Shown piece by piece: positions 24,103-32,549 of a DNA stretch of 48,151 nucleotides; positions within the stretch are counted from its first letter, which is position 1, and each line of letters begins with the position of its first letter. A model generated the notes under the pieces. The model was given only the letters and a program-made list of their open reading frames with translations, ran no database searches and was not told where the DNA came from. The stretch comes from Neobacillus mesonae (GTDB taxonomy: Bacteria; Bacillota; Bacilli; Paenibacillales; Paenibacillaceae): NCBI GenBank assembly GCA_023715865.1, contig JAMBOW010000017.1, forward strand, positions 1-48,151, read 5' to 3'. The position numbers and the translations under genes are program-made.

Positions 24103-27018
24103 GTGTACCTGCTTCATATCGCCATCCTTCTTCCCATCGCAGCTGGAGTCGGGGTCGCTTTCATGAAACGGCTGTCGCGCAGCTTTCACTTGGGCTGGGC
24201 GGTTCTGTTTGTGCCGCTTGTTCTATTTCTCTATTTTTTAAGCTTAATTGATGAAGTACGTAACCGATTCGAATTCTATGAATCTATCCCTTGGATTCCA
24301 TCTCTTGGCATTCATTCTACGATCTATCTGGATGGATGGAGTCTTTTAATGTCCCTCTTGATTACGGGAATAGGTACGCTGGTTGTACTTTATTCCATCT
24401 ATTATATGGAGCGAGATCAGGCGCTGCATCGGTTTTATTTGTACCTGCTTATGTTTATGGGTGCCATGTTGGGTGTTGTGCTGTCTGATAACATGCTGGT
24501 TCTGTATGGATTTTGGGAATTGACGAGCATTGCGTCCTTCTTATTGATCGCTTTTCACCACAGTAAAGAGGAATCCATCCGAGGTGCCCAAAAGTCCTTC
24601 CTTATCACCGTGTTTGGCGGATTCGCCATGCTGACCGGATTCATCATGCTTTACTTGATGAGCGGCTCTTATTCTATAAGAGAGACTATAGGATCCATCT
24701 CTTATATAGACGATCATCCGTTGTTTATCCCTGCACTTATTCTGATCCTGATCGGTGCTTTCACCAAGTCGGCACAGTTCCCTTTCCACGTCTGGCTGCC
24801 AGACGCGATGGAAGCTCCGACACCCATCAGCGCCTATTTGCATTCCGCCACAATGGTTAAGGCAGGTATTTATATTGTTGCCCGTTTTACGCCTGTCTTC
24901 GGAGGCGAAGCTGTCTGGTTTTGGCTGGTTTCCCTTGCAGGTATCGTTACGCTCGTATATGGTTCACTGATTGCAATCAAGAAGACAGACCTTAAGGCCA
25001 TTTTGGCGTACTCAACCATTTCCCAGCTCGGACTGATCATGTCCTTGTTTGGACTGGGATCAGCTGCTCTTCATTTCGGATATGGGGCAGACTCTCTATT
25101 ATACACAACAGCAACGATGGCAGGCATTTTACACCTTTTTAATCATGCGATGTTCAAGGGTTCGCTGTTTATGATGGTCGGGATTGTCGATCATGAGACA
25201 GGGACAAGAGATATTAGAAAATTGGGCGGCTTGATGACCATCATGCCCGTAACATTCACCATCGCATTGATCGGAACCTTCTCAATGGCTGGACTTCCTC
25301 CGTTTAACGGGTTTGTCAGCAAGGAGCTGTTCTTCAAGGCTACGATTGAAGTCATGGAGCTCGGTATTTTTAATCTAAGTACCTGGGGAGTTTTATTCCC
25401 GGTTTTGGCCTGGGTCGGCAGTGTCATGACGTTTATTTACTCCATGGTCGTTGTCTTCCGTACGTTCCTTGGGAAGAACAAAACAGAAATTCCAGTTCAG
25501 AAGCTTCATGAGGCTCCTGTTGGAATGCTTATCCCGCCTGTAGTTCTTGCGCTGGTCGTACTGATTACCGGAATTTATCCGGATCTGCTGTCATCTTCAC
25601 TCATCGAACCGGCCATGGCTGCGGTCCTTTCCCCACTTCTGGCAGAAGGAGAACGTTTTGATGTGCATCTATATCTGTGGCATGGTGTTACACCGGAGCT
25701 GTGGATGACGATAGGCGTTATTGTTCTAGGCGTTATATCCTATAAATTTTTGCCGAGATGGAAAACACAGTATGAAGAATACATACCGCGTTACACCATT
25801 AACCGATTCTATACGGGTCTGTTCAGAGGCCTTCACCGTTTTGCGAAGCGTTGGACACAAACCTATATGAACGGGTCACTAAGGAACTATCTGATTTACA
25901 TTTTCGGGTTCATGCTGGTGCTGCTCATTTATTCTTTCTGGCATGTGAACGGGATTGAGTGGAATTTTAGCGGATATGAATCGTTTAGAGCGTATGAAAA
26001 TATTTTGCTGGTTGGGCTGATCATTACCGCCCTGTGCATACCGCTTGCGAAACACAGGCTATCTGCTGTCATTCTGACAGGTGCGGTCGGTTACTTAGTC
26101 ACCTTATTTTTTGTACTGTTTCGAGCACCCGACCTTGCTTTGACCCAGATGGTGGTAGAGACGGTTTCTGTAGCCTTGTTCCTGCTCTGCTTTTACCATC
26201 TTCCCGAGCTAACTCCTAAATCGAGCAAAAGGTATCAGGTACTGAATCTGGTTATTGCCATCGGTGTCGGCGCCATCGTTACCGTAATTGCTCTCGCCGC
26301 GAGTGGAACTCCCCAGCTTGCCTCTATTTCTGAGTTTTTTATAAGAGAAAGCTACAATCTCGGGGGAGGCAAGAATATGGTTAATGTGCTGCTTGTCGAC
26401 TTTCGCGGTTTTGATACGCTGCTCGAGATTATGGTACTTGGCGTTGCCGCGCTCGCGATATATTCGATGATCAACCTCAACTTATCAGGCAGGGATCTCG
26501 GTTCCAAGCATCAGGCACTGCCCAAGAAGGAAGAGGAAGGCAGTGATCGGAAGAAGAACGAAGTTGCAAAGCCTGACAATTGGAATACAGTTCCTTTGCG
26601 AAGCAACGATGTGTTTTTACAGATGAGCACAAAAATCATCGTGTTTATCATTCTTATATTTGCACTGTATCTGTTCTTTGCCGGACACCATCAACCGGGC
26701 GGCGGTTTTATTAGCGGGCTCGTAACCTCTGCCGCGCTCGTTCTTTTAGCCATTGCCTTTAATACCGATACGCTGAGACGAATACTTCCGGTGGATTATC
26801 GTTTCGTTATTGCGTGCGGATTGCTTATCTCGCTAGCAACGGCAGCCGGATCCTTTCTGTTCGGTGTGCCTTTCATGAGCCAGACATTCGACTACTTTGA
26901 TATTCCGATTCTGGGTGAAGTAGAGCTCACGACGGCCATGCTCTTTGAGGTAGGGGTATTTACGGCAGTTGTCGGCGTGACGATGACCATCATTTTGCAG
27001 ATTGGGGAGGACCGATAA
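24103..27018 (+). CDS. mrpA: Mrp-type Na+/H+ antiporter, fused subunits A and B
   Basis: The large subunit of a multi-subunit cation/proton antiporter related to complex I. From GTG 24103 (AGGGGG 7 bases upstream) it has 971 residues. Residues 1 to about 800 are MrpA: many membrane helices, proton-channel motifs such as ENML..WELTSIASFLL, TKSAQFPFHVWLPDAMEAPTPISAYLHSATMVKAG (conserved Lys and His), and the later MbhD/MbhE-like part. A charged linker (about 800-833, Lys/Glu/Asn-rich) leads to a full MrpB domain from about residue 836 (STKIIVFIILIF..FFAGHHQPGGGFISGL). In Bacillus mrpA and mrpB are separate; I see no stop, start or ribosome site at the junction. First gene of the mrp operon. Confidence 0.93.
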   Translation: MYLLHIAILLPIAAGVGVAFMKRLSRSFHLGWAVLFVPLVLFLYFLSLIDEVRNRFEFYESIPWIPSLGIHSTIYLDGWSLLMSLLITGIGTLVVLYSIYYMERDQALHRFYLYLLMFMGAMLGVVLSDNMLVLYGFWELTSIASFLLIAFHHSKEESIRGAQKSFLITVFGGFAMLTGFIMLYLMSGSYSIRETIGSISYIDDHPLFIPALILILIGAFTKSAQFPFHVWLPDAMEAPTPISAYLHSATMVKAGIYIVARFTPVFGGEAVWFWLVSLAGIVTLVYGSLIAIKKTDLKAILAYSTISQLGLIMSLFGLGSAALHFGYGADSLLYTTATMAGILHLFNHAMFKGSLFMMVGIVDHETGTRDIRKLGGLMTIMPVTFTIALIGTFSMAGLPPFNGFVSKELFFKATIEVMELGIFNLSTWGVLFPVLAWVGSVMTFIYSMVVVFRTFLGKNKTEIPVQKLHEAPVGMLIPPVVLALVVLITGIYPDLLSSSLIEPAMAAVLSPLLAEGERFDVHLYLWHGVTPELWMTIGVIVLGVISYKFLPRWKTQYEEYIPRYTINRFYTGLFRGLHRFAKRWTQTYMNGSLRNYLIYIFGFMLVLLIYSFWHVNGIEWNFSGYESFRAYENILLVGLIITALCIPLAKHRLSAVILTGAVGYLVTLFFVLFRAPDLALTQMVVETVSVALFLLCFYHLPELTPKSSKRYQVLNLVIAIGVGAIVTVIALAASGTPQLASISEFFIRESYNLGGGKNMVNVLLVDFRGFDTLLEIMVLGVAALAIYSMINLNLSGRDLGSKHQALPKKEEEGSDRKKNEVAKPDNWNTVPLRSNDVFLQMSTKIIVFIILIFALYLFFAGHHQPGGGFISGLVTSAALVLLAIAFNTDTLRRILPVDYRFVIACGLLISLATAAGSFLFGVPFMSQTFDYFDIPILGEVELTTAMLFEVGVFTAVVGVTMTIILQIGEDR

Positions 27019-27020
27019 CC

Positions 27021-27359
27021 ATGGAAATTATTATGAGCGTTACAGTAGGGATCTTGTTTGCGGTTGCCGTGTATCTGATCCTGTCGAGAAGCTTGCTTCG
27101 TCTTGTGCTGGGGATATCTGTACTGTCCCATGGCGTCCATCTTCTGCTCATGACGATGGCCCGCTTAAAGACAGGAGCTCCCCCTTTGCTGGGGGAGAAC
27201 GCGGAGAGCTATGTGGACCCTCTTCCACAGGCACTGATTTTGACCTCCATCGTCATTAACTTTGGGCTGCTCGCATTCTTCTTCGTCCTTGCCTATCGTT
27301 CGTATCTCAAATTAAAAACAGACGATATGGAGGAGGTAAGGGGGCCAAAATATGAATAA
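27021..27359 (+). CDS. mrpC: Mrp antiporter subunit C
   Basis: A 112-residue NuoK-like membrane subunit with three helices (about 3-21, 28-48, 70-92). Typical segments are LGISVLSHGVHLLLM and DPLPQALILTSIVINFGLLAFFF. The ATG is 10 bases after GGGGAGG and 3 bases after the mrpAB stop. Its 3' end overlaps mrpD by 8 bases. It is needed for assembly of the full Mrp complex. Confidence 0.95.
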   Translation: MEIIMSVTVGILFAVAVYLILSRSLLRLVLGISVLSHGVHLLLMTMARLKTGAPPLLGENAESYVDPLPQALILTSIVINFGLLAFFFVLAYRSYLKLKTDDMEEVRGPKYE

Positions 27360-28836
27360 TGTTGTCGTTCTGCCGATTTTCATCCCTGTTCTTACAGGGA
27401 TTCTTCTCATTCTTTTTATGAGATCGGTCAGAATACAGCGCTGGATCAGCGGGATCGGTACGATTATCGGGTTCGGCATGGCGCTTCTGCTGTTTAGACA
27501 GGTGTCTGTGTCCGGTCTCCAGCTGCTAAATATGGGGGGATGGGCTGCTCCTTATGGAATAGTATTTGTAGCTGACACGCTGGCAGCTCTGCTTGTCCTC
27601 GTAGCCTCCATCATTGCGGTAGCCTGTATATTCTATGCGTTTAAAAGTCTTAGCAAGGAGAGGGAAAAGTACCATTTTTACGTATTCTTTCAGTTTTTGA
27701 TGGCCGGAGTTAACGGTTCTTTCTTAACTGGAGACCTTTTCAATCTGTTCGTTTGCTTTGAGCTCATGCTCATTTCTTCTTATGCACTTCTCGTGCTCGG
27801 GAATACAGAAAGACAGCTAATGGAGTCCCTCAAATATGTACTTATTAATATGGTATCCTCCTCATTTTTCGTTGTGGGTATCGGATACCTTTATTCCGTT
27901 ACAGGGACGGTGAATCTGGCTCATTTGTCGGTGCGGGTAGCTGAGGTAGGACAAAATGGCATTCTTGGTGTGATCTCCGTTTTGTTCCTGCTTATTTTCA
28001 GTATCAAGGCCGGATTGTTTTTATTCTTTTGGCTTTCAGGATCATATGCTGCACCTCCAGCGATCGTTACGGCGATATTTGCGGGGCTTCTAACCAAAGT
28101 CGGGTTATATGCTATTGTGCGGATGTTTACGCTCGTGTTCTATCACGACCCGGGATTTACTCATCAAATTATTGGATGGATGGCAGGAGCCACAATGATC
28201 TTAGGGGTTATCGGCGCCATTGCTTATAAAAATGTAAATAAGATATTGGTGTATAACGTGGTGGCCGGGGTAGGCTTTGTTGCCTTTGGCATGGCGGCGG
28301 ACAATAAGCTTGCACTTGAGGGGCTCATGTTCTATCTGCTGCACGACATGATTATCAAAACGTTGTTGTTCCTGCTGGGAGGGGCTCTGATTGCAGTTGC
28401 CGGCACGCCGAGCTTAAACAATATGGGGGGGCTTATCCGAAGCTATCCCGTGCTTGGCTGGATGTTTTTTGTAACAGCGCTTGCTCTGGCCGGAGTTCCC
28501 CCGCTAAGCGGTTTTCCAGGCAAGCTGATGCTGTTTGAAGGAGGTCTTGCCGCTGGTCTTTATGGGCTGACGACCATTGCAGTGATTACCAGCTTTTTAA
28601 TGTTGTACTCGCTTCTGCGTATATTCATCTATGCATTTTGGGGCAAGGGACAAACGATACATTCGGAAGGAACTCATTTCTCCATCAACAGGATGCTCGT
28701 TCCTGCAGGCGGTTTATTTGTCCTCCTTATCGGAATGGGCTTATTTGCGGAGGCGCTCTATCCTTCCTTTTCAACAGCAGCGCATGTTCTGATCGACCCC
28801 AGCCTATATGTAAACAAAGTGTTGAAGGGGTGGTGA
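27352..28836 (+). CDS. mrpD: Mrp antiporter subunit D
   Basis: A 494-residue proton-translocating subunit, homologous to NuoN/NuoM and MrpA. It has about 14 membrane helices. Conserved charged positions are visible in FNLFVCFELMLISSYALL (Glu), KAGLFLFFWLSGSYAAPPAIVTAIFAGLLTKVGLYAIVR (Lys residues) and FYLLHDMIIKTLLFLLGG (His, Lys). The ATG overlaps the mrpC stop. Together with MrpA it forms the antiport and proton path. The last residues enter the ribosome site of mrpE (GAAGGGGTGG). Confidence 0.96.
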   Translation: MNNVVVLPIFIPVLTGILLILFMRSVRIQRWISGIGTIIGFGMALLLFRQVSVSGLQLLNMGGWAAPYGIVFVADTLAALLVLVASIIAVACIFYAFKSLSKEREKYHFYVFFQFLMAGVNGSFLTGDLFNLFVCFELMLISSYALLVLGNTERQLMESLKYVLINMVSSSFFVVGIGYLYSVTGTVNLAHLSVRVAEVGQNGILGVISVLFLLIFSIKAGLFLFFWLSGSYAAPPAIVTAIFAGLLTKVGLYAIVRMFTLVFYHDPGFTHQIIGWMAGATMILGVIGAIAYKNVNKILVYNVVAGVGFVAFGMAADNKLALEGLMFYLLHDMIIKTLLFLLGGALIAVAGTPSLNNMGGLIRSYPVLGWMFFVTALALAGVPPLSGFPGKLMLFEGGLAAGLYGLTTIAVITSFLMLYSLLRIFIYAFWGKGQTIHSEGTHFSINRMLVPAGGLFVLLIGMGLFAEALYPSFSTAAHVLIDPSLYVNKVLKGW

Positions 28837-28840
28837 TACG

Positions 28841-29317
28841 ATGTCAGGACAGATTATTCTCAATCTGATCATCGCTTTTCTGTGGATGCTGCTTAATCAT
28901 TCCTGGAGCGGTGCCAGCTTTTTTGTAGGCTATGCGCTTGGTTTACTTATCATTTTTGTGTTTCGCCGTTTTTTTCCCGAACCCTTCTATTTAAGAAAGA
29001 TATGGGCAACGATTAAGCTCTTAAAGCTTCTGATTGTTGAGCTGTTCCGTTCTTCCTTTGAAGTCATTTCGCACATCGTGAAGCCAAGGCTCGACATTTC
29101 GCCGGGAACCTTCAAATATGAGACGGAGCTTCGCTCCGAGTTTGAGATCATGCTCCTTTTCCTGTTCATCTCCTTGACTCCGGGCACTTTGCCGCTTGAG
29201 ATTTCGAGGAACAAACGGACGATTTACATGCATGCATTTCACATTCCGGACGAAAAGAAGATCGCAGAGGATATTAAGAATACGTTTGAGAAAGCCATTA
29301 TGGAGGTGACGAGATAA
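28841..29317 (+). CDS. mrpE: Mrp antiporter subunit E
   Basis: A 158-residue subunit: two or three helices at the N-terminus (about 5-45) then a cytoplasmic C-terminal domain. Typical segments are ILNLIIAFLWMLLN, FRSSFEVISHIVKPRLDISPG, LLFLFISLTPGTLPLEI and the C-terminal MHAFHIPDEKKIAEDIKNTFEK. MrpE stabilises the complex and is often non-essential for antiport. The ATG sits 5 bases after the mrpD stop, and the stop overlaps the mrpF start by one base. Confidence 0.94.
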   Translation: MSGQIILNLIIAFLWMLLNHSWSGASFFVGYALGLLIIFVFRRFFPEPFYLRKIWATIKLLKLLIVELFRSSFEVISHIVKPRLDISPGTFKYETELRSEFEIMLLFLFISLTPGTLPLEISRNKRTIYMHAFHIPDEKKIAEDIKNTFEKAIMEVTR

Positions 29318-29601
29318 TGCTTACCATCATTCTTAGCATTTCCCTGCTGCTGCTGGGTGTCGCTATTCTGGGCTGCTTGTATCGCGTATTAAAAGGACCC
29401 TCCATGGCCGATCGCATTACTGCGCTCGACACAATCGGCATTCATTTAATAGGAAGTGTCGCCGTTCTGTCGATGCTTTTTCATACCCAGGCCTATGTGG
29501 ATATCATACTCTTGATCGGTATCTTGGCATTTATTAGTACAGTGGCCTTCGCCCGGTTTATTGAAAGGGGGCTCGTACTGGAAAATGACGATGATCTTTA
29601 G
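29317..29601 (+). CDS. mrpF: Mrp antiporter subunit F
   Basis: A 94-residue subunit with three membrane helices and the conserved LKGPSMADRITALDTIG segment after the first helix (about 25-42). It is coupled to mrpE by a TAATG overlap and its end overlaps mrpG by 17 bases. MrpF in Bacillus takes part in Na+ and bile-salt efflux by the complex. Confidence 0.95.
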   Translation: MLTIILSISLLLLGVAILGCLYRVLKGPSMADRITALDTIGIHLIGSVAVLSMLFHTQAYVDIILLIGILAFISTVAFARFIERGLVLENDDDL

Positions 29602-30013
29602 TATAGCTGTAGGGCTCCTTGTATTGTTTGGTGCGGTACTTAGTGTGCTGAGCGCTTATGGTCTTATCCGGCTCCCGGACGTATACCTGAGAGCGCATGC
29701 AGCGACGAAGAGTAATACACTCGGCATTTTGTGCATTTTATCAGGCAGTTTTTTGTTTTTTATTGTATATGACGGCTACGTGAGTGCAAGGCTATTGCTT
29801 GGGATTCTGTTTGTTTTCTTGACCGCGCCTGTCGCAGGGCATTTAAATGGGCGTGCAGCATACCGCACAGATGTGCCTCTATGGAAAGGAAGTACGTTGG
29901 ATGAGCTGGCGAAAGCGCTCAAGGGTAAGAAACGCCAGATTATTAAGGACGAGGAAGTCTCTGTAGAAGATCTGGAGCAGGAGCCAAACCGGAATCCGCC
30001 AAAGCACGAATAG
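29585..30013 (+). CDS. mrpG: Mrp antiporter subunit G
   Basis: A 142-residue subunit: three helices then a hydrophilic C-terminal tail rich in Lys, Glu and Asp. The conserved segment LSAYGLIRLPDVYLRAHAATKSNTLG is at about 20-45. ATG 29585 (MTMIFSIAVG) is chosen because GAAAGGGGG lies just upstream; an earlier in-frame GTG/ATG would overlap that site. The tail after about 110 is longer than in many MrpG. It ends the operon; I see no strong terminator before the speE promoter. Confidence 0.93.
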   Translation: MTMIFSIAVGLLVLFGAVLSVLSAYGLIRLPDVYLRAHAATKSNTLGILCILSGSFLFFIVYDGYVSARLLLGILFVFLTAPVAGHLNGRAAYRTDVPLWKGSTLDELAKALKGKKRQIIKDEEVSVEDLEQEPNRNPPKHE

Positions 30014-30041
30014 ACTAGGAAATATCATATAAAACATCATC

Positions 30042-30071
30042 TTTACAGTGATTTCCGATTTAACGTATAAT
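30042..30071 (+). promoter_or_regulatory. Promoter of speE-speB
   Basis: TTTACA at 30042-30047, 18-base spacer, perfect TATAAT at 30066-30071. Transcription near 30078 gives a leader of about 107 bases. Confidence 0.75.
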
Positions 30072-30184
30072 GCAAAAGTGCGTCAAAGCATGGCAGAGGT
30101 TTTCGTAAACGCTGTTTAGATGAATGGAATCCAGCATAGGCTGGCGGGCTGAACACTTATTCTAATCGAGAGAAGGTAATGACG

Positions 30185-31012
30185 ATGGAATTATGGTTTA
30201 CGGAGAAACAAACTGAAAATTTCGGTATTACAATGAAAGTTAAAGAAACATACGTGAATGAAAAAACAGATTTTCAAGATCTGGCTATGGTAAAGACCGA
30301 AGAGTTCGGAAATATGCTGCTGCTCGATGGTATGGTCATGACGACAGAGAAAGACGAATTTGTCTACCATGAGATGGTTGCGCATCCGGTTCTATATACA
30401 CATCCAAACCCTGAACATGTACTTGTAGTCGGCGGCGGGGATGGCGGAGTTATTCGTGAAGTGCTCAAGCACCCGCAAGTCAAAAAGGCAGTCCTTGTGG
30501 ATATTGACGGCAAAGTCATCGAGTACTCCAAAAAATATTTGCCAAGCATTGCCGGGAAATTGGATGACCCGCGTGTAGAAGTTCTCGTAAACGATGGATT
30601 TATGCATATCCACGACCACAAGAACACTTACGATGTCATCATGGTTGACTCCACGGAGCCGGTAGGCCCTGCGGCAAACCTGTTTACGCGCGGCTTCTAC
30701 CAAGGGATCTACGAAGCTTTGAAAGAGGATGGCATCTTTGTCGCTCAGACAGACAATCCTTGGTTCAAGGCTGATCTTATACAGAGCGTTAACAGAGATG
30801 TGAAGGAAGTGTTCCCCATCGTCCGCGTCTATGGTGCAAATATCCCGACTTACCCGAGCGGGCTGTGGACGTTCACCATGGGAAGCAAAAAGTACGATCC
30901 GTTAGAAGTTGACGAGAACACAATCCCAGAAATTGATACCAAATACTATACTCCACGTCTTCATAAAGCAGCTTTCGTGCTGCCAAAATTCGTGGAAGAT
31001 CTGATTAAGTAA
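30185..31012 (+). CDS. speE: Polyamine aminopropyltransferase (spermidine synthase)
   Basis: Transfers an aminopropyl group from decarboxylated S-adenosylmethionine to putrescine. The 275-residue protein aligns by eye with Bacillus SpeE over its length: EFVYHEMVAHP, the nucleotide motif VLVVGGGDGGVIREVLKHP (about 80-98), DIDGKVIEYSKK, the catalytic Asp in MVDSTEPVGPA (about 155) and IPTYPSGLWTF. ATG 30185 (MELWFTEKQ) is 8 bases from AGAAGG; the ATG at 30179 is too close to it. First gene of the spe operon. Confidence 0.97.
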   Translation: MELWFTEKQTENFGITMKVKETYVNEKTDFQDLAMVKTEEFGNMLLLDGMVMTTEKDEFVYHEMVAHPVLYTHPNPEHVLVVGGGDGGVIREVLKHPQVKKAVLVDIDGKVIEYSKKYLPSIAGKLDDPRVEVLVNDGFMHIHDHKNTYDVIMVDSTEPVGPAANLFTRGFYQGIYEALKEDGIFVAQTDNPWFKADLIQSVNRDVKEVFPIVRVYGANIPTYPSGLWTFTMGSKKYDPLEVDENTIPEIDTKYYTPRLHKAAFVLPKFVEDLIK

Positions 31013-31027
31013 GGAGAACTGCTTAAC

Positions 31028-31897
31028 ATGAAAATCGATCAAGCATACTCCGGAAATGTATTTATTTGCAGTTCCGAGGATTATGAGAATTCCAAAGCTG
31101 TTATCTATGGCATGCCGATGGACTACACTGTCAGCTTCCGCCCAGGCTCCCGTTTCGGCCCGGCACATATTCGCCAGGCATCGGTAGGACTTGAAGAATA
31201 TAGTCCTTATCTGGACAAGAGCATTGTAGACATGAAGTATTTTGATGCTGGAGATCTGCTGCTTCCATTCGGTAATGCAAGCCGCAGTCTGGACATTATC
31301 CGTGAGTACGTTGAAGGACTCCTGTCCGACAGTAAAATCCCGGTAGGACTTGGAGGAGAACACCTTGTAACTTGGCCTGTCATTGAAGCTATGTACAAGA
31401 AGTATCCTGATCTTGCCATTATCCATATCGATGCTCATGCTGATCTTCGGGATCAGTATGAAGGAGAGCCATTATCACACTCCACGCCGATTCGCAAAGC
31501 AGCTGAATTGATGGGCGGAAAGAACATTTATCAATTCGGTATTCGCTCTGGCTCAAGAGAAGAGTTTGCTTATGCGCGCGAGAACATTAATTTCTATCCT
31601 TTCGAGGTTGCAGCTCCAATGAAGGAAGCTCTTCCTTCTATGGGCAATCGTCCGGTTTACGTTACGATCGATATCGACGTGCTTGATCCTTCAGCAGCTC
31701 CTGGAACAGGTACGGCGGAAGCGGGCGGAATCACCTCCAAGGAACTCCTTGAGGCGGTTCATGCGATCGCAGGATCCAATGTGAACGTGGTAGGATTTGA
31801 TGTCGTAGAAGTTGCGCCAATTTATGATCCGACACAGCAGACGCCAATCGTGGCAGCGAAGCTGATCCGCGAGATGCTGCTCGGCTTTGTGAAATAG
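31028..31897 (+). CDS. speB: Agmatinase (ureohydrolase)
   Basis: Hydrolyses agmatine to putrescine and urea, supplying putrescine to SpeE encoded just upstream. The 289-residue protein has the binuclear manganese site of the arginase family: GGEH, then HIDAHADLRD (His, Asp, His, Asp) and later TIDIDVLDPSAAPGTGT. The ATG at 31028 has AAGGAG (31012-31017) and is 16 bases after the speE stop. The pathway also needs arginine decarboxylase, which is not in this window. It ends in a strong terminator. Confidence 0.96.
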   Translation: MKIDQAYSGNVFICSSEDYENSKAVIYGMPMDYTVSFRPGSRFGPAHIRQASVGLEEYSPYLDKSIVDMKYFDAGDLLLPFGNASRSLDIIREYVEGLLSDSKIPVGLGGEHLVTWPVIEAMYKKYPDLAIIHIDAHADLRDQYEGEPLSHSTPIRKAAELMGGKNIYQFGIRSGSREEFAYARENINFYPFEVAAPMKEALPSMGNRPVYVTIDIDVLDPSAAPGTGTAEAGGITSKELLEAVHAIAGSNVNVVGFDVVEVAPIYDPTQQTPIVAAKLIREMLLGFVK

Positions 31898-31929
31898 TTT
31901 GTACTATTATACGATTAGATAATGTATAG

Positions 31930-31990
31930 GAAGCACCCTTTCAGCCCTCTTCTTCCAAGCGATAGCGAAGAGAGTGAAAGGGTGCTTTTG
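31930..31990 (+). terminator. Terminator after speB
   Basis: GAAGCACCCTTT / AAAGGGTGCTTTT with an inner CTCTTC / GAAGAG stem, then a T-run. Confidence 0.85.
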
Positions 31991-32043
31991 TATGGGGTTT
32001 GTATTTTTACGGCATCATTTAGATAGGCAGGCAAGATTTTGAT

Positions 32044-32072
32044 TTGAACAATAACATTAAAATATATAGAAT
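32044..32072 (+). promoter_or_regulatory. Promoter of ywiB-argS
   Basis: TTGAAC at 32044-32049, 17-base spacer, TAGAAT at 32067-32072. It lies 55 bases before the ywiB start. Confidence 0.7.
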
Positions 32073-32126
32073 GAACTAAGGAAAGAAGCGAAATACGCTT
32101 TTTAAGGTAGATGGGAGACGAAGAAC

Positions 32127-32546
32127 ATGTCAGGATGGAACCCCGTCAAGCTTCACATCCATAGTGTAGCTGACGGTGAGAAGGTTATACAGACATTTTC
32201 CGGAGAGGCGATCAGGAAAGGCACAGCCCTCTATGTACGATATGAAGAAGCGGAACAGATTCCCGGAGGGAATAAGATCCGAAACACAGTCAAGATTACA
32301 GATCGCAGTGTGAAGCTGATCCGACATGGCGGAGTAGAGTCCGAACAAAACTTTGAGCTGGGTCAGAGACTGCCCGGTTTTTATAAATCACCTTACACCT
32401 CATTTGCTTTGTCTACGGATACAAAAGAGCTTGAAATTGGCATGTCATCCATGTCAGCCAAGCTTGCCTTTCACTATGACCTTTATGTTTTCGAAGAGAA
32501 ATCAGGAGATTTTGCTATCAGTATGGAAATACAGGAGGAACAATAA
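32127..32546 (+). CDS. ywiB: YwiB family protein (DUF1934)
   Basis: A 139-residue beta-rich protein of unknown function, always close to argS in many Firmicutes. It has many alternating strands such as VKLHIHSVADGEKVIQTFSGEA, LYVRYEEAEQ, NTVKITDRSVKLIRHGG and the C-terminal AKLAFHYDLYVFEEKSGDFAISMEIQ. No catalytic residues are recognised; the fold is thought to be a lipocalin-like barrel. Its end contains the argS ribosome site, and argS starts 3 bases after its stop. Confidence 0.9.
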   Translation: MSGWNPVKLHIHSVADGEKVIQTFSGEAIRKGTALYVRYEEAEQIPGGNKIRNTVKITDRSVKLIRHGGVESEQNFELGQRLPGFYKSPYTSFALSTDTKELEIGMSSMSAKLAFHYDLYVFEEKSGDFAISMEIQEEQ

Positions 32547-32549
32547 TTC

